A stretch of 64,000 bases of DNA. Origin: Pleurocapsa sp. PCC 7319 (GTDB lineage Bacteria > Cyanobacteriota > Cyanobacteriia > Cyanobacteriales > Xenococcaceae). Positions 26,640 to 34,887 of this stretch are shown one piece after another (position 1 is the stretch's first letter; the number at the start of each line of letters is the position of its first letter). The stretch is from assembly GCF_000332195.1 (NCBI RefSeq), contig NZ_KB235922.1:1547902-1611901 (forward strand). Direction: 5' to 3'. Made by a program: the position numbers and the translations under genes. The notes below the pieces were generated by a model. That model ran no database searches and was not told the DNA's origin. It worked only from the letters and a program-made list of their open reading frames with translations.

Positions 26640-28454
26640 ATGCTGGATCTCTTAAATATTTTCCCGCCTTCTTTAATATTACTGACGGTTATTTTAGTCA
26701 TTTTACCAACTTTTTTGGCTATCTTATTACGTCACTCCCTTTATCGATATCTAATTGGTTCGGCTAATAAAGTGTCGAGGTTACTAACTTACCAAAGCCG
26801 AGGAAAACAACCGCAAATTGTCGATAACTTAGAAGCAAGATTTAAACAAGCAAGCCAGAAACTAGAGCAAGTAAATACGATGGCTTTAATCGATGGTTTG
26901 TACTCTCAAGAAAGATTAAACTTTGTTGGGATATCTCTGCGTTGTGAACAATGGGATTACTTTTGCCAAACATTACCAAATTTACTATTGGCTTTTGGAT
27001 TATTGGGTACTTTTATCGGTATTAGTTCTAATCTATATAACCTCAGTCAAACCATTAACCAGAGTGCAGCAGATGTCGATAACTTAGTTTCACAACTACA
27101 AATACCGCTGCAAAATATGGGTATTGCCTTTTTTACCAGTTTGACGGCGATCGCCTGTAGCTCAATTCTGATTGGGGTTAATTTACGCTGTAATACCAGC
27201 TTCGCTAAATCTCTCTTAATTAGTTCCTTAGAAGATTATTTGGATAACATTTTCAAAATTAATGTTCAAGGGGACACTCGTTTAGATAAAGCTGTTGACC
27301 GTATGGTCAAGCAACAACAAGAATTTTTAGAAAGATTTCACGAAAAAGTAGGTAAGGTTTTAGAAATATCGATGGGAAATGCTGCCCAGCAAATTGTTGA
27401 TGCCAATCAGGGTTTTCACAACAACGTTGATACCTTAGTCAATCGGTTTCAAGATGTTTCAGGATCTTTGGCTAATAGTACCAATAGCTTTCAAGAATCG
27501 GCTTATAGCCTCAAAGAACAAATTCAAATCGTCAGTGAAGTAGTTCCTTCTCTAGAAACTTCGGCTAATAAAATTGAATCAGGCTCTAGATTATATTTGC
27601 AGGGTGCAGAAAAAATAGAAGCTAGTAAATTTTCTGAAAACTTAGAAAATATTACAACTAATTTAGCTAGCACGCAAAAATCTTTTTCAGAGTCTACAGC
27701 TTTCTTAGGTAATCAAGTTCATAAGATTAGTGAAAGTCATCAACAAGCAACGGATTTAGCTCAACAAGTTTATATACAATTACAAACTACTTCCAATAAA
27801 TTACAAGATAGTGCAGCAGGTTTTATGGGCGCAGCCGAAACATTTAAAGAAAGTGACTTCGCCGACAAACTAGCTTCTGCTACTGAAGAATTAACAACTA
27901 TCCCCCAACAATTTAACGAATCAACGGCAATTTTACATCAGTCTAGTGATGCTTTGGGTAGGGCGATCAATAACATCAATACTTCTACTCAAGAAACCAA
28001 TAGTTTAATCGAGCAAGTAAATAACCTCAATCAGAAATCGAGCGATCTACTAGAAAAAAGCGATCGCAATATTCAACAAGAAATCACTAGTTTAAATAGT
28101 ATTCAATCTGAATTAGAAAATATAGTAACAACTCTAGAGCAACATAAACAGCAAGTAAATACTAGTCTTCTACAATTTGGAGAAAAGATGCTTAAAAGTT
28201 TTGAGCAACGCTCTCAAAATAATACTCTAGAGATAACTAAGTTAATAACAGAATTCAAACAAATAATAAATCAAATTAATATTATTAGTTTAGAAACGGA
28301 AAAACTAATTAAGGCTATCGAAAAACATGAGAAACAAATGAATTTAGATATTAATAATCTCAGTACAAACATAACTAATAAAGCTAACCAGCAGATAAAT
28401 AACTATAGTCAGCAAATACAAAGCCTAACCAAAAAATTTAATAATATTATTTAA
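26640..28454 (+). CDS. MotA/ZorA-like membrane protein with long coiled-coil tail
   Basis: 604 residues, 50 bp after the tubulin-like gene. A first hydrophobic segment lies at about 10-30, and the channel-type pair at about 112-140 (PNLLLAFGLLGTFIGISSNL) and 160-185 (MGIAFFTSLTAIACSSILIG), the LGTFIGI motif being typical of ZorA/MotA-type proteins. The remaining 400 residues are almost entirely heptad-like and rich in Gln, Asn, Ser and Leu, a long cytoplasmic rod as in ZorA. The next gene encodes the matching MotB/ZorB-like partner. In Zorya this rod transmits the motor state to a nuclease; here the partner in the same operon is instead a tubulin-like protein. That link is inference. Confidence 0.8.
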   Translation: MLDLLNIFPPSLILLTVILVILPTFLAILLRHSLYRYLIGSANKVSRLLTYQSRGKQPQIVDNLEARFKQASQKLEQVNTMALIDGLYSQERLNFVGISLRCEQWDYFCQTLPNLLLAFGLLGTFIGISSNLYNLSQTINQSAADVDNLVSQLQIPLQNMGIAFFTSLTAIACSSILIGVNLRCNTSFAKSLLISSLEDYLDNIFKINVQGDTRLDKAVDRMVKQQQEFLERFHEKVGKVLEISMGNAAQQIVDANQGFHNNVDTLVNRFQDVSGSLANSTNSFQESAYSLKEQIQIVSEVVPSLETSANKIESGSRLYLQGAEKIEASKFSENLENITTNLASTQKSFSESTAFLGNQVHKISESHQQATDLAQQVYIQLQTTSNKLQDSAAGFMGAAETFKESDFADKLASATEELTTIPQQFNESTAILHQSSDALGRAINNINTSTQETNSLIEQVNNLNQKSSDLLEKSDRNIQQEITSLNSIQSELENIVTTLEQHKQQVNTSLLQFGEKMLKSFEQRSQNNTLEITKLITEFKQIINQINIISLETEKLIKAIEKHEKQMNLDINNLSTNITNKANQQINNYSQQIQSLTKKFNNII

Positions 28455-28535
28455 AGTTTTTCTCATTCTAAAACAAATAAAATCTTAGCCTTTAAGTTAT
28501 CTACACATTCGCTGAATCCTGTGGCGAAATAAAAT

Positions 28536-29180
28536 ATGTCCCGACGTTCTTTATACAGTTCTCAATCAACAATAGAATCAAATAGCCTTTTTCAATCGTT
28601 TACCGATTTGATGTCTAATGCTTTTATGATTTTATGTCTATTGCTCCTACTTGTATTATTCCAATCCGAGAAATTAAATAAAGATTTAAAAGAGGCGAAT
28701 AAACGTTTACAATCAGCATTACCAATTATCATAGATGAAAGTTCGGGGAATTTTAAATTTAAGTCAGGAAGTGCAGAATTAAATCCGCAACTTAAAAATC
28801 ATATATCTACTAAAATTAGTCCAGAAATAAACAAAATTTTACAAGAACGAGAAATTGACTTTATTCAAATAATTGGACATACGGATGGCGAGGGAATAAA
28901 ACAGAATAGTAATCTCGATAAAACTCTAGAAACCGTGGCTCAGGGAAAACGACCCGTTAGTAAACTATTAGCAGGATCTAATGCCGATCTAGGATTAATG
29001 AGAGCTTTAGCGGTAGTTCAGGAATTACAAAATAATGGGCTACATAATGTAGAATTTAGAGCCTATTCTGCTGCACAGTTGTATTTACCTTCGGGTAGAT
29101 TAGCATCAGTTGATCGTCAGCCAGATGAAACTAGACGAAGAATTGAGATTCGTTTTATTCCTCCTGGTCAATCAAAATAG
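28536..29180 (+). CDS. MotB/ZorB-like protein with OmpA peptidoglycan-binding domain
   Basis: 214 residues. FTDLMSNAFMILCLLLLLVLF makes the only membrane helix (about 22-43), with Asp24 at the cytoplasmic entrance, where MotB and ZorB carry the proton-binding Asp. A short linker (DLKEANKRLQSA) leads to an OmpA-like domain: FKSGSAELN, then IQIIGHTDGEG (112-120), DLGLMRALAVVQEL and RRRIEIRF, with the peptidoglycan-contacting Asp and Arg. Such proteins anchor a stator to the cell wall. It follows the 604-residue protein by 81 bp and closes the operon. Confidence 0.85.
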   Translation: MSRRSLYSSQSTIESNSLFQSFTDLMSNAFMILCLLLLLVLFQSEKLNKDLKEANKRLQSALPIIIDESSGNFKFKSGSAELNPQLKNHISTKISPEINKILQEREIDFIQIIGHTDGEGIKQNSNLDKTLETVAQGKRPVSKLLAGSNADLGLMRALAVVQELQNNGLHNVEFRAYSAAQLYLPSGRLASVDRQPDETRRRIEIRFIPPGQSK

Positions 29181-29287
29181 GCTTTATAAAAGCCTGAGCA
29201 GAAAAGTAGAAAAGTATTTTTGTATCGATCCCGATCAGGCTGAAATTGCCCAATTTACTACAAGGCTTTTAGGTGATGCTAAAATAA

Positions 29288-30091
29288 TCATTTTTTGTTA
29301 ACCATTTGTGGAGTATCAACATTCACATCTAAGGGAATTGAGGCAGTTAATACTCTCTCGGACTCCTCGGAATCTAAATTAGATTCTAAATCCTCTTCAG
29401 AGTCCCATAACCACCAATGTTTTACGTAAAGAATTTGCCGTAATGGAGTCTTAATGGCAATTAAGAACATTCCAATAGATAACAAACACCATACTGCTGG
29501 CCATTCGTTAATATTATCGGTTGAAAGGCGAGCAGCTAAGGGTCCGACAATTAGGTGATAAATCGTAAATTTCCAGGAACCATAGATTAAAGGAGCCACA
29601 AATACTGGAATATAATAGCCCAAAGTTAGCCACTTTAGTCCGTTCATCGGCACATTCCAGGCTATGTGCCAATTTCCTGAGACAGAACACAGTTGACTAG
29701 CACAAAGAGGTTCGTATCCTATAGTACAAGTTCCAGCCCAGGCAAAGGGATAAAGCTTGACTAACATCATTATTGCGCCAACAAAACAGGAACCATATAT
29801 AAATGGTGCTGTCTTCTTTCTAATTCTCTCTGGAATAAAATGCAGTGCCACAGCACTTATGAAAAAAGGCTGGAAAATAATATGTAATACTCCAAACAGA
29901 GTAAGAAGCTGATTCAAAGGCAAATCGGGCTGATCGATTACTGTGTAGGTAAATGCCTGAAGTAATTCCATCAACGAGAAATAACCCAGAGGAATCCATA
30001 ATGCTTTTTTTTCACCCTTCCAGGCTACATATGCGGTACTGCTTAAACCTATTGTGGCTAGAGTTGCCGATGCTTGTCCGCTCCAACACAT
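29288..30091 (-). CDS. DUF5765 family membrane protein
   Basis: 267 residues with about seven hydrophobic segments. The N-terminus MCWSGQASATLATIGLSSTAYVAWKGEKKALWIPLGYFSLMELLQAFTY is the conserved start of DUF5765, a bacterial integral membrane family of unknown role. A pair of cysteines (CASQLC, plus TCTIGYEPLC upstream) lies in a loop and may bind metal or form a disulfide. The C-terminus is acidic (SEEDLESNLDSEE). It converges on the OmpA-domain gene and is not part of that operon. Confidence 0.75.
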   Translation of the reverse strand: MCWSGQASATLATIGLSSTAYVAWKGEKKALWIPLGYFSLMELLQAFTYTVIDQPDLPLNQLLTLFGVLHIIFQPFFISAVALHFIPERIRKKTAPFIYGSCFVGAIMMLVKLYPFAWAGTCTIGYEPLCASQLCSVSGNWHIAWNVPMNGLKWLTLGYYIPVFVAPLIYGSWKFTIYHLIVGPLAARLSTDNINEWPAVWCLLSIGMFLIAIKTPLRQILYVKHWWLWDSEEDLESNLDSEESERVLTASIPLDVNVDTPQMVNKK

Positions 30092-30375
30092 ATCTTAAAT
30101 TTCTCCGTAATTTAGCTTGATACTTTGAATCGAGATCGTATCTAACGGGCTGTGCCCGTGAAGGTAGTAAGCTTGAAAATATTTTTGCCTCCTACCTTAA
30201 TGTCTACATTTAAACTTCTAGCAAAAATTTATGCCTAGATGAATATTGGCATTGACTACAAATATATTTATTGTTGTAGGATTTGTTGGTTTTATTAACT
30301 CTAGCTCTAATTAGCTGATGAAATTCAAAAACAATGATTAACTTTCGTCCATAAATGTAACTTTAAAGTTAATTG
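30092..30375. other. 280-bp spacer, no gene recognised
   Basis: AT-rich sequence between two minus-strand genes with only a small palindrome, GGGCTGTGCCCG, near 30147. It probably contains the promoter of the DUF5765 gene; I can identify no motif. Confidence 0.6.
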
Positions 30376-31092
30376 TCAGGCTGCGACAGGCTTGATCGAG
30401 TTATTAACTAGCTTGCCATCTTCGAGATGAACAATACGGTCAGCAATATCTAAGATTCTATTATCATGAGTAACCAGCAAAATTGTACAGCCTTGTTCTC
30501 TAGCTAGCTTCTGCATTAGATTCACCACATCTCGTCCTGATTTACTATCTAATGCTGCTGTGGGTTCATCTGCTAAGACGATCGCTGGGTGAGCAACTAA
30601 AGCACGAGCGATCGCAACTCGTTGTTTTTGTCCTCCAGACAGTTTCTCGGGATAATAGTTGACGTGACTACCTAATCCAACATGTTCTAACATTGCCACA
30701 GAGCGATCGCACCTTTCCTGTTTGGTCAAATTACCATGTACTTCTAAACCCATCTGTACATTTTCGGTAGCAGTTAAACTACGATGTAAGTTGTGTGCCT
30801 GAAAGATATAACCATTGTTACGTCTGGCTTGAACTAATTCGGCTTGACTCGCACCACAAAGTTCTTTACCAAGTATTTTGCAGCTTCCTGATTGCGGCGA
30901 TCGCAATCCACTAACTAGAGTTAACAAAGTAGTTTTACCAGAACCAGAAGGTCCGGTCATCAAGACAATTTCTCCGCGATTTATTTCTAAATTGATGTTA
31001 AATAAAACCTGTTTACGAAGTTCTCCTGTACCGAAATAATGATCGAGATTGTGAATAGAAATTGCTGGGGTTGTATGATGATTGTTATGCAT
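30376..31092 (-). CDS. devA: DevA-family ABC exporter ATPase (locus 1)
   Basis: 238 residues with the complete ABC ATPase set: Walker A GPSGSGKTT, Q-loop region GYIFQAHNLHRSLTA, signature LSGGQKQRVAIARAL, Walker B IVLADEPTAALD and the H-loop THD. The N-terminal SIHNLDHYFGTGELRKQVL and KLVNNSI tail match DevA (TIGR02982-type). It powers the DevBC transporter that works with a TolC-like channel. In this locus it lies 2.4 kb from devC on the same strand, with opposite-strand acetyltransferase and membrane-protein genes and fragments in between, so it is now probably transcribed separately. Confidence 0.9.
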   Translation of the reverse strand: MHNNHHTTPAISIHNLDHYFGTGELRKQVLFNINLEINRGEIVLMTGPSGSGKTTLLTLVSGLRSPQSGSCKILGKELCGASQAELVQARRNNGYIFQAHNLHRSLTATENVQMGLEVHGNLTKQERCDRSVAMLEHVGLGSHVNYYPEKLSGGQKQRVAIARALVAHPAIVLADEPTAALDSKSGRDVVNLMQKLAREQGCTILLVTHDNRILDIADRIVHLEDGKLVNNSIKPVAA

Positions 31093-31253
31093 ATTGATAA
31101 AATTCCTAAATAACTTTGAGTTAGTAGTTTAAGTAACTTTAATGCGGAGAAGCTAGAAAAAGTTGAAAATAAAAAAGCTAAGGAAGCATACAAAAAAGAT
31201 AATTTTGCATAGTTCTAGAATTGGTCATTTGAAACTTAAATATAAAAAATAAT

Positions 31254-31862
31254 ATGGCGTTATCTCCAGACATAATTCTCGAAACAGATCGATGTAAACT
31301 CAGGCAAATTAAAAAAGAGGATATTCCTTTCATTTTTTCTGCAACTAGATATCAAGGTTTTAATGATGGACTATTATGGGATGCACCAGAAAGCGAAGAT
31401 GAATTAATAGAAGGATATTACGAAAGAGTAATCAAAACATGGAATGAAGGAAAGTCATATGCATTTACTATTTGTTTGAAAGAAGAGAATAAACAACTGG
31501 GGACCATTAGTATTAGAAAAAACTCTGAGGAAGTTTGGACTACAGGATTTTGGCTACATCCTCAATCACAAGGAAAAGGATATATGACAGAATCAGTTAA
31601 AGTCATTCTTAAATTTGGTTTTGAAGTATTAGATACGGAAAAAATTCAAGCTTATCATGCAGTATGGAATGAAAAGAGTGAAAAGGTTTTAAAAAATGTG
31701 GGAATGAAATTTATCGAGTACATACCTCAAGGATTTATGAAAAATGGTAAATGGGTAGAACAAAATAAATTAGGCATTACTAAAGAAGAATGGAACAAAT
31801 TAAAAAATCAGAAAACTACTACGAAAAAATCCCTTTTGTTTGGGAACAACCAAAACCACTGA
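31254..31862 (+). CDS. GNAT acetyltransferase, RimJ/RimL type
   Basis: 202 residues. ILETDRCKLRQIKKEDIPFIFSA is the usual RimJ-like start; acetyl-CoA-binding pattern GFWLHPQSQGKGYMTESVKVILKFGFE gives the Q/RxxGxG/A motif (QSQGKGY). LDTEKIQAYHAVWNEKSEKVLKNVGMKF follows. Substrate unknown, perhaps a protein N-terminus or antibiotic. It overlaps the following GNAT gene by 73 bp in a different frame, so the two are probably translationally coupled. It is divergent from devA. Confidence 0.85.
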   Translation: MALSPDIILETDRCKLRQIKKEDIPFIFSATRYQGFNDGLLWDAPESEDELIEGYYERVIKTWNEGKSYAFTICLKEENKQLGTISIRKNSEEVWTTGFWLHPQSQGKGYMTESVKVILKFGFEVLDTEKIQAYHAVWNEKSEKVLKNVGMKFIEYIPQGFMKNGKWVEQNKLGITKEEWNKLKNQKTTTKKSLLFGNNQNH

Positions 31863-32356
31863 TTAAAGTTTCACGACGACTTGAATTTCGCTCTTTAAAT
31901 AGCGTTGGAATAGCAGCCTTTACTAATACAGTAAGTCAAGTTATAGCAAGTTCATTAGATCGTAGAGATCGAAAAGAGGTAAAAGAATTAGGCATTGATC
32001 GAGCAGCAAATAAATATATTACAGAAGTAAGTAATGACTTTGATTATCAACCTAAGTGGTGGCAATTAGGTTTTAACAACGAGGGCAAATTGGTCGGATT
32101 TCTTCAGCCAGTTATTTATCGCGGATGCAGTAAAAACAGTCTAGAGGAAGGTACTATTTATTACATTGGTGTTGTTCCTGAATATAGGGGAAAGCATTAT
32201 ATCTACGATTTACTCTGCCAAGCTACACGCATTCTTCAAGAAGTCGGAGTTTGGCGTGTTTTCTGCGATACCGATGTCCATAATAAACCAATGATTAATG
32301 CATTTCAAGAAGTTGGCTATCGTCAATTCAGTTCACCCAGAAAACTACCTTTATAA
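31790..32356 (+). CDS. GNAT-family acetyltransferase, second of an overlapping pair
   Basis: 188 residues from an ATG inside the upstream GNAT gene. KVSRRLEFRSLNSVGIAAFTN opens the fold; the acetyl-CoA site is IYYIGVVPEYRGKHYIYDLLCQA (V-P-x-YRGKHYI). AFQEVGYRQFSSP closes it. The protein is not a close copy of the preceding one, so this is not a simple tandem duplication. Alternative starts further in exist, but residues encoded in the overlap (YYEKIPFVWEQPKPL) look genuine for this subfamily. Substrate unknown. Confidence 0.75.
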   Translation: MEQIKKSENYYEKIPFVWEQPKPLIKVSRRLEFRSLNSVGIAAFTNTVSQVIASSLDRRDRKEVKELGIDRAANKYITEVSNDFDYQPKWWQLGFNNEGKLVGFLQPVIYRGCSKNSLEEGTIYYIGVVPEYRGKHYIYDLLCQATRILQEVGVWRVFCDTDVHNKPMINAFQEVGYRQFSSPRKLPL

Positions 32357-32397
32357 ATTGTATTTTTTAGTTTTGATCGCCTAAAATAGTTCTAAAA

Positions 32398-32448
32398 TAT
32401 ATCAGCAGGATCGGCTGATTGAAGTTTACGAGTTGCGATCGCTTGTGC
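32398..32448 (-). pseudogene. 3' end fragment of a devC gene
   Basis: Read on the minus strand this stretch encodes AIATRKLQSADPADIF and a stop. The intact devC that ends at 33504 finishes AITTRKLQSADPADIF, and the DNA matches over about 50 bases with few changes. Nothing upstream continues it. It is therefore the tail of a second devC copy, lying between the true devC and devA and marking where the operon was rearranged. Confidence 0.75.
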
Positions 32449-32454
32449 ACCATA

Positions 32455-32658
32455 TTATTTTTGATTTTTGATTTTTTCTTTGAGACGATTAATTATATTT
32501 GGAGTTAATTCTGGTTCAGGTTCAATAATTTCTCTTTTAGATAACACCCTTTCAATTTCTTCTGCATTAGCTTTTCCTAATTGCGCTATGAGGTCATTAA
32601 AATTATTCTGTTGCCAGTTAATATTTATATTCGTCTTGTTGGAAAAGGAATTAGACAT
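32455..32658 (-). CDS. Small hypothetical protein (67 residues)
   Basis: Sequence begins MSNSFSNKTNININWQQNN and continues NDLIAQLGKANAEEIERVLSKREIIEPEPELTPNIINRLKEKI, with a plausible helical, charge-balanced composition and no membrane segment. An overlapping ORF on the other strand is nearly as long but is mostly hydrophobic and looks like a shadow. No family is recognised. It follows the divergent membrane-protein gene and precedes the devC fragment, in a patch of rearranged DNA. Confidence 0.4.
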   Translation of the reverse strand: MSNSFSNKTNININWQQNNFNDLIAQLGKANAEEIERVLSKREIIEPEPELTPNIINRLKEKIKNQK

Positions 32659-32732
32659 AGTAAATAATTAAATTAGATTTCATAAAAATAGTTGACTAGA
32701 CTTCTTTAATTTATCGAAGATATAAATCACTT

Positions 32733-33347
32733 ATGGAAAAATCACCGAATATCATTTGGTCTTACAGTGGAAAAACCAATCTAGTTGTAGGCACTCAAGC
32801 AACAACTATCGAAAAAAATATTGGTTGGACTGCGGGGTTTATAGGAGTAATCATTATTGGTTTCTTTTATTGGAAAAATGACTTTGATTGGAAAACTTGG
32901 CAATATATTTTGGCAGGAGTTATTGCTTATGATGTTGTTGGTGGTGCAGTAGCAAATTCTCTTAATTCTTGTAAGCGTTTTTATCATTCTTCTCTCCAAA
33001 AATTTGAACCTAACTATGTAAATATAGCTAAAAACCATTTATTCTTTTCTCTTATTCATATTCATCCTTTAATAGTTAGTTTGGTATTTTCCTCTGCTAG
33101 TTGGATTTATGGATTTTTTTGGTATTTAATTTTGCAGATTTCAGTTTTAACTGTGACTAAGACACCTATTTATCTACAACGTCCAGTTTCAATGCTCATT
33201 ATCGTTACGGCATTATTAATAAATAGCTATTTTTTAAGATACCCTACTGGCTTTGAGTGGCTTATTCCTGTTTTATTTCTCAAAATTGTTTACGGTCATA
33301 CTGTTAAAGAAGAACCATATAGACCTGAAACTGAAAAGAATATTTAA
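32733..33347 (+). CDS. Hypothetical membrane protein (204 residues)
   Basis: Four to five hydrophobic segments (about 32-47, 58-74, 105-123, 127-142, 154-168, 174-190) follow a polar start (MEKSPNIIWSYSGKTNLVV). Conserved-looking residues are FYHSSLQKFEPN and NHLFFSLIHIHPLIV, with several His in the membrane part. I do not recognise a family; the content may point to a metal-dependent membrane enzyme, but that is weak. The gene lies alone on the plus strand inside the broken dev locus. Confidence 0.55.
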   Translation: MEKSPNIIWSYSGKTNLVVGTQATTIEKNIGWTAGFIGVIIIGFFYWKNDFDWKTWQYILAGVIAYDVVGGAVANSLNSCKRFYHSSLQKFEPNYVNIAKNHLFFSLIHIHPLIVSLVFSSASWIYGFFWYLILQISVLTVTKTPIYLQRPVSMLIIVTALLINSYFLRYPTGFEWLIPVLFLKIVYGHTVKEEPYRPETEKNI

Positions 33348-33365
33348 CAATAATCGATGAACTTC

Positions 33366-33455
33366 TCAATACAACACACTCCCAGGATTTGCATGACGCG
33401 ACCATGTTCGATCATCCATCTGAAATGAATTAGCAATTTTTTGTTCGAGAGTCAT
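33366..33455 (-). pseudogene. N-terminal fragment of a DUF6653-like gene
   Basis: An ATG at 33455, preceded by a good AGAGGTG ribosome-binding site, starts a 29-residue frame with MTLEQKIANSFQMDDRTWSRHANPGSV before a stop. The stretch MDDRTWSRHANP resembles the conserved start of DUF6653 membrane proteins, which normally continue for well over 100 residues; the rest is missing. Confidence 0.5.
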
Positions 33456-33503
33456 GATTTCACACCTCTTTATACAGAAACTGAGTAATTAACAATTTAT
33501 AAA

Positions 33504-34670
33504 CTAAAAAATGTCGGCTGGATCGGCTGACTGAAGTTTACGAGTTGTGATCGCGCCAGAAATGCTACACATGAGAAAAGTCATGATTAATACGGTAACA
33601 GCCCTAGATGCAGGTAATACGATGGGCAATGCGGTTGCTGCTGCGGTTAATTGATATAGCCCTGCGGCGATCGCCACACTAGGAATAAAGCCAATAATGG
33701 ATAGGATGATAGCTTCCTCAAACACCACGCCAAGTAAATAGGAGTTTTTGTAACCCATTGCTTTAAAGGTAGCGTATTCTGCCATATGGTCGTTGACATC
33801 GGTAGAAAGAACTTGATAGACAATTACAATACCAACAATAAAGCCCATTATTGTTCCCAGAGTGAACACAAAACCAATAGCAGTTTGGCTTTTAATATAA
33901 GCTAGCTCGGCATCGACGTATTCTTGATGGGTATAGGCTTTAACATCTTCAGGAAAATAGGCATTTAGAGACATTGCAATCTTTTCTGGATCGCGTCCTT
34001 CTTCTAAATTAATTATGCCTAAACTGACCATTCCTGGTTTTTTTCTGGGAAAAAGACGCATAAAATTTTGATCGCTGGTAATTAATGCCCCGTCATCGGC
34101 AAAAGAAGCTCCAACTGTAAATAAACCACCAATAGTTATAGTGGTGCGATCTTTTTCCGTGGTAACTGTTTTTCCCTGTTGGATTTGGTTGACTATTTGG
34201 TCATATTCTCCCCTAGATGCCTGATCAAATAGTACTGTATCAGGGATCTTGACTTTATCTAATTGACTGTTTACCTCGGGTAAAGCAAAAACTGGTTTTT
34301 CTGGATCGAAGCCGATCGTCAACATCGAAGTTTTGGCTCGATTTTGAGGATTACGCCAGTCCAGAGAACCAATGTAAACTGGTTCAGCGGATTCTACCCC
34401 TGGTACATCCATCGCTTGATACAGTCTTCGACGGGGGAAAGTATAAGGCTTATTAAAGTTAGTTGCCTGAGTACTGGTTAAAACGATATCGCCGTTAATT
34501 TTTCGCGGATACTGAGTATTGGCTGAATAGAGGGCATTCATAAAACCCAACTGCATAAAGATGAGTATGTCTGCAAAGGCGATTCCCGATATTGCAGTCA
34601 ATAATCGTAATTTGTCGTGTTTGAGTTGCAACCAACCCAAGGGAGTACGGTTAAATATTGATTTGAACAT
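33504..34670 (-). CDS. devC: DevC-family ABC exporter permease (locus 1)
   Basis: 388 residues. Starts MFKSIFNRTPLGWLQLKHDKLRLLTAISGIAFADILIFMQLGFMNAL, the first helix plus the MacB-type layout: a large periplasmic domain (about 45-260) and three C-terminal helices (about 265-290, 318-345, 350-372). It ends ITTRKLQSADPADIF as in TIGR01185. DevC pairs with DevA and DevB in a type of exporter first known for heterocyst glycolipids, but widespread in non-heterocystous strains. The gap to devB is filled by 30 copies of a 7-mer. Confidence 0.92.
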   Translation of the reverse strand: MFKSIFNRTPLGWLQLKHDKLRLLTAISGIAFADILIFMQLGFMNALYSANTQYPRKINGDIVLTSTQATNFNKPYTFPRRRLYQAMDVPGVESAEPVYIGSLDWRNPQNRAKTSMLTIGFDPEKPVFALPEVNSQLDKVKIPDTVLFDQASRGEYDQIVNQIQQGKTVTTEKDRTTITIGGLFTVGASFADDGALITSDQNFMRLFPRKKPGMVSLGIINLEEGRDPEKIAMSLNAYFPEDVKAYTHQEYVDAELAYIKSQTAIGFVFTLGTIMGFIVGIVIVYQVLSTDVNDHMAEYATFKAMGYKNSYLLGVVFEEAIILSIIGFIPSVAIAAGLYQLTAAATALPIVLPASRAVTVLIMTFLMCSISGAITTRKLQSADPADIF

Positions 34671-34677
34671 GGTTTGT

Positions 34678-34887
34678 TAATGGCTAATGGCTAATGGCTA
34701 ATGGCTAATGGCTAATGGCTAATGGCTAATGGCTAATGGCTAATGGCTAATGGCTAATGGCTAATGGCTAATGGCTAATGGCTAATGGCTAATGGCTAAT
34801 GGCTAATGGCTAATGGCTAATGGCTAATGGCTAATGGCTAATGGCTAATGGCTAATGGCTAATGGCTAATGGCTAATGGCTAATGGC
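34678..34887. repeat. Thirty perfect copies of the heptamer TAATGGC
   Basis: The 7-base unit TAATGGC repeats without visible change for 210 bases from 34678 to 34887, between devC and devB. The last unit overlaps the complement of the devB stop codon. The run is long and uniform, so copy number should vary quickly, and it makes the devB-devC gap in the transcript large. It belongs to the 7-mer repeats seen elsewhere in the window. Confidence 0.95.

Noticed and set aside
29110-29301. 63-codon ORF overlapping the OmpA-domain gene end, with EKYFCIDPDQAEIAQFTTRLL
   Set aside because: The last part looks slightly protein-like, but the frame begins inside the OmpA gene and has no start or family; not enough to call.
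32468-32671. 67-codon hydrophobic ORF on the plus strand
   Set aside because: It is the shadow of the minus-strand small ORF, which has a more protein-like composition.
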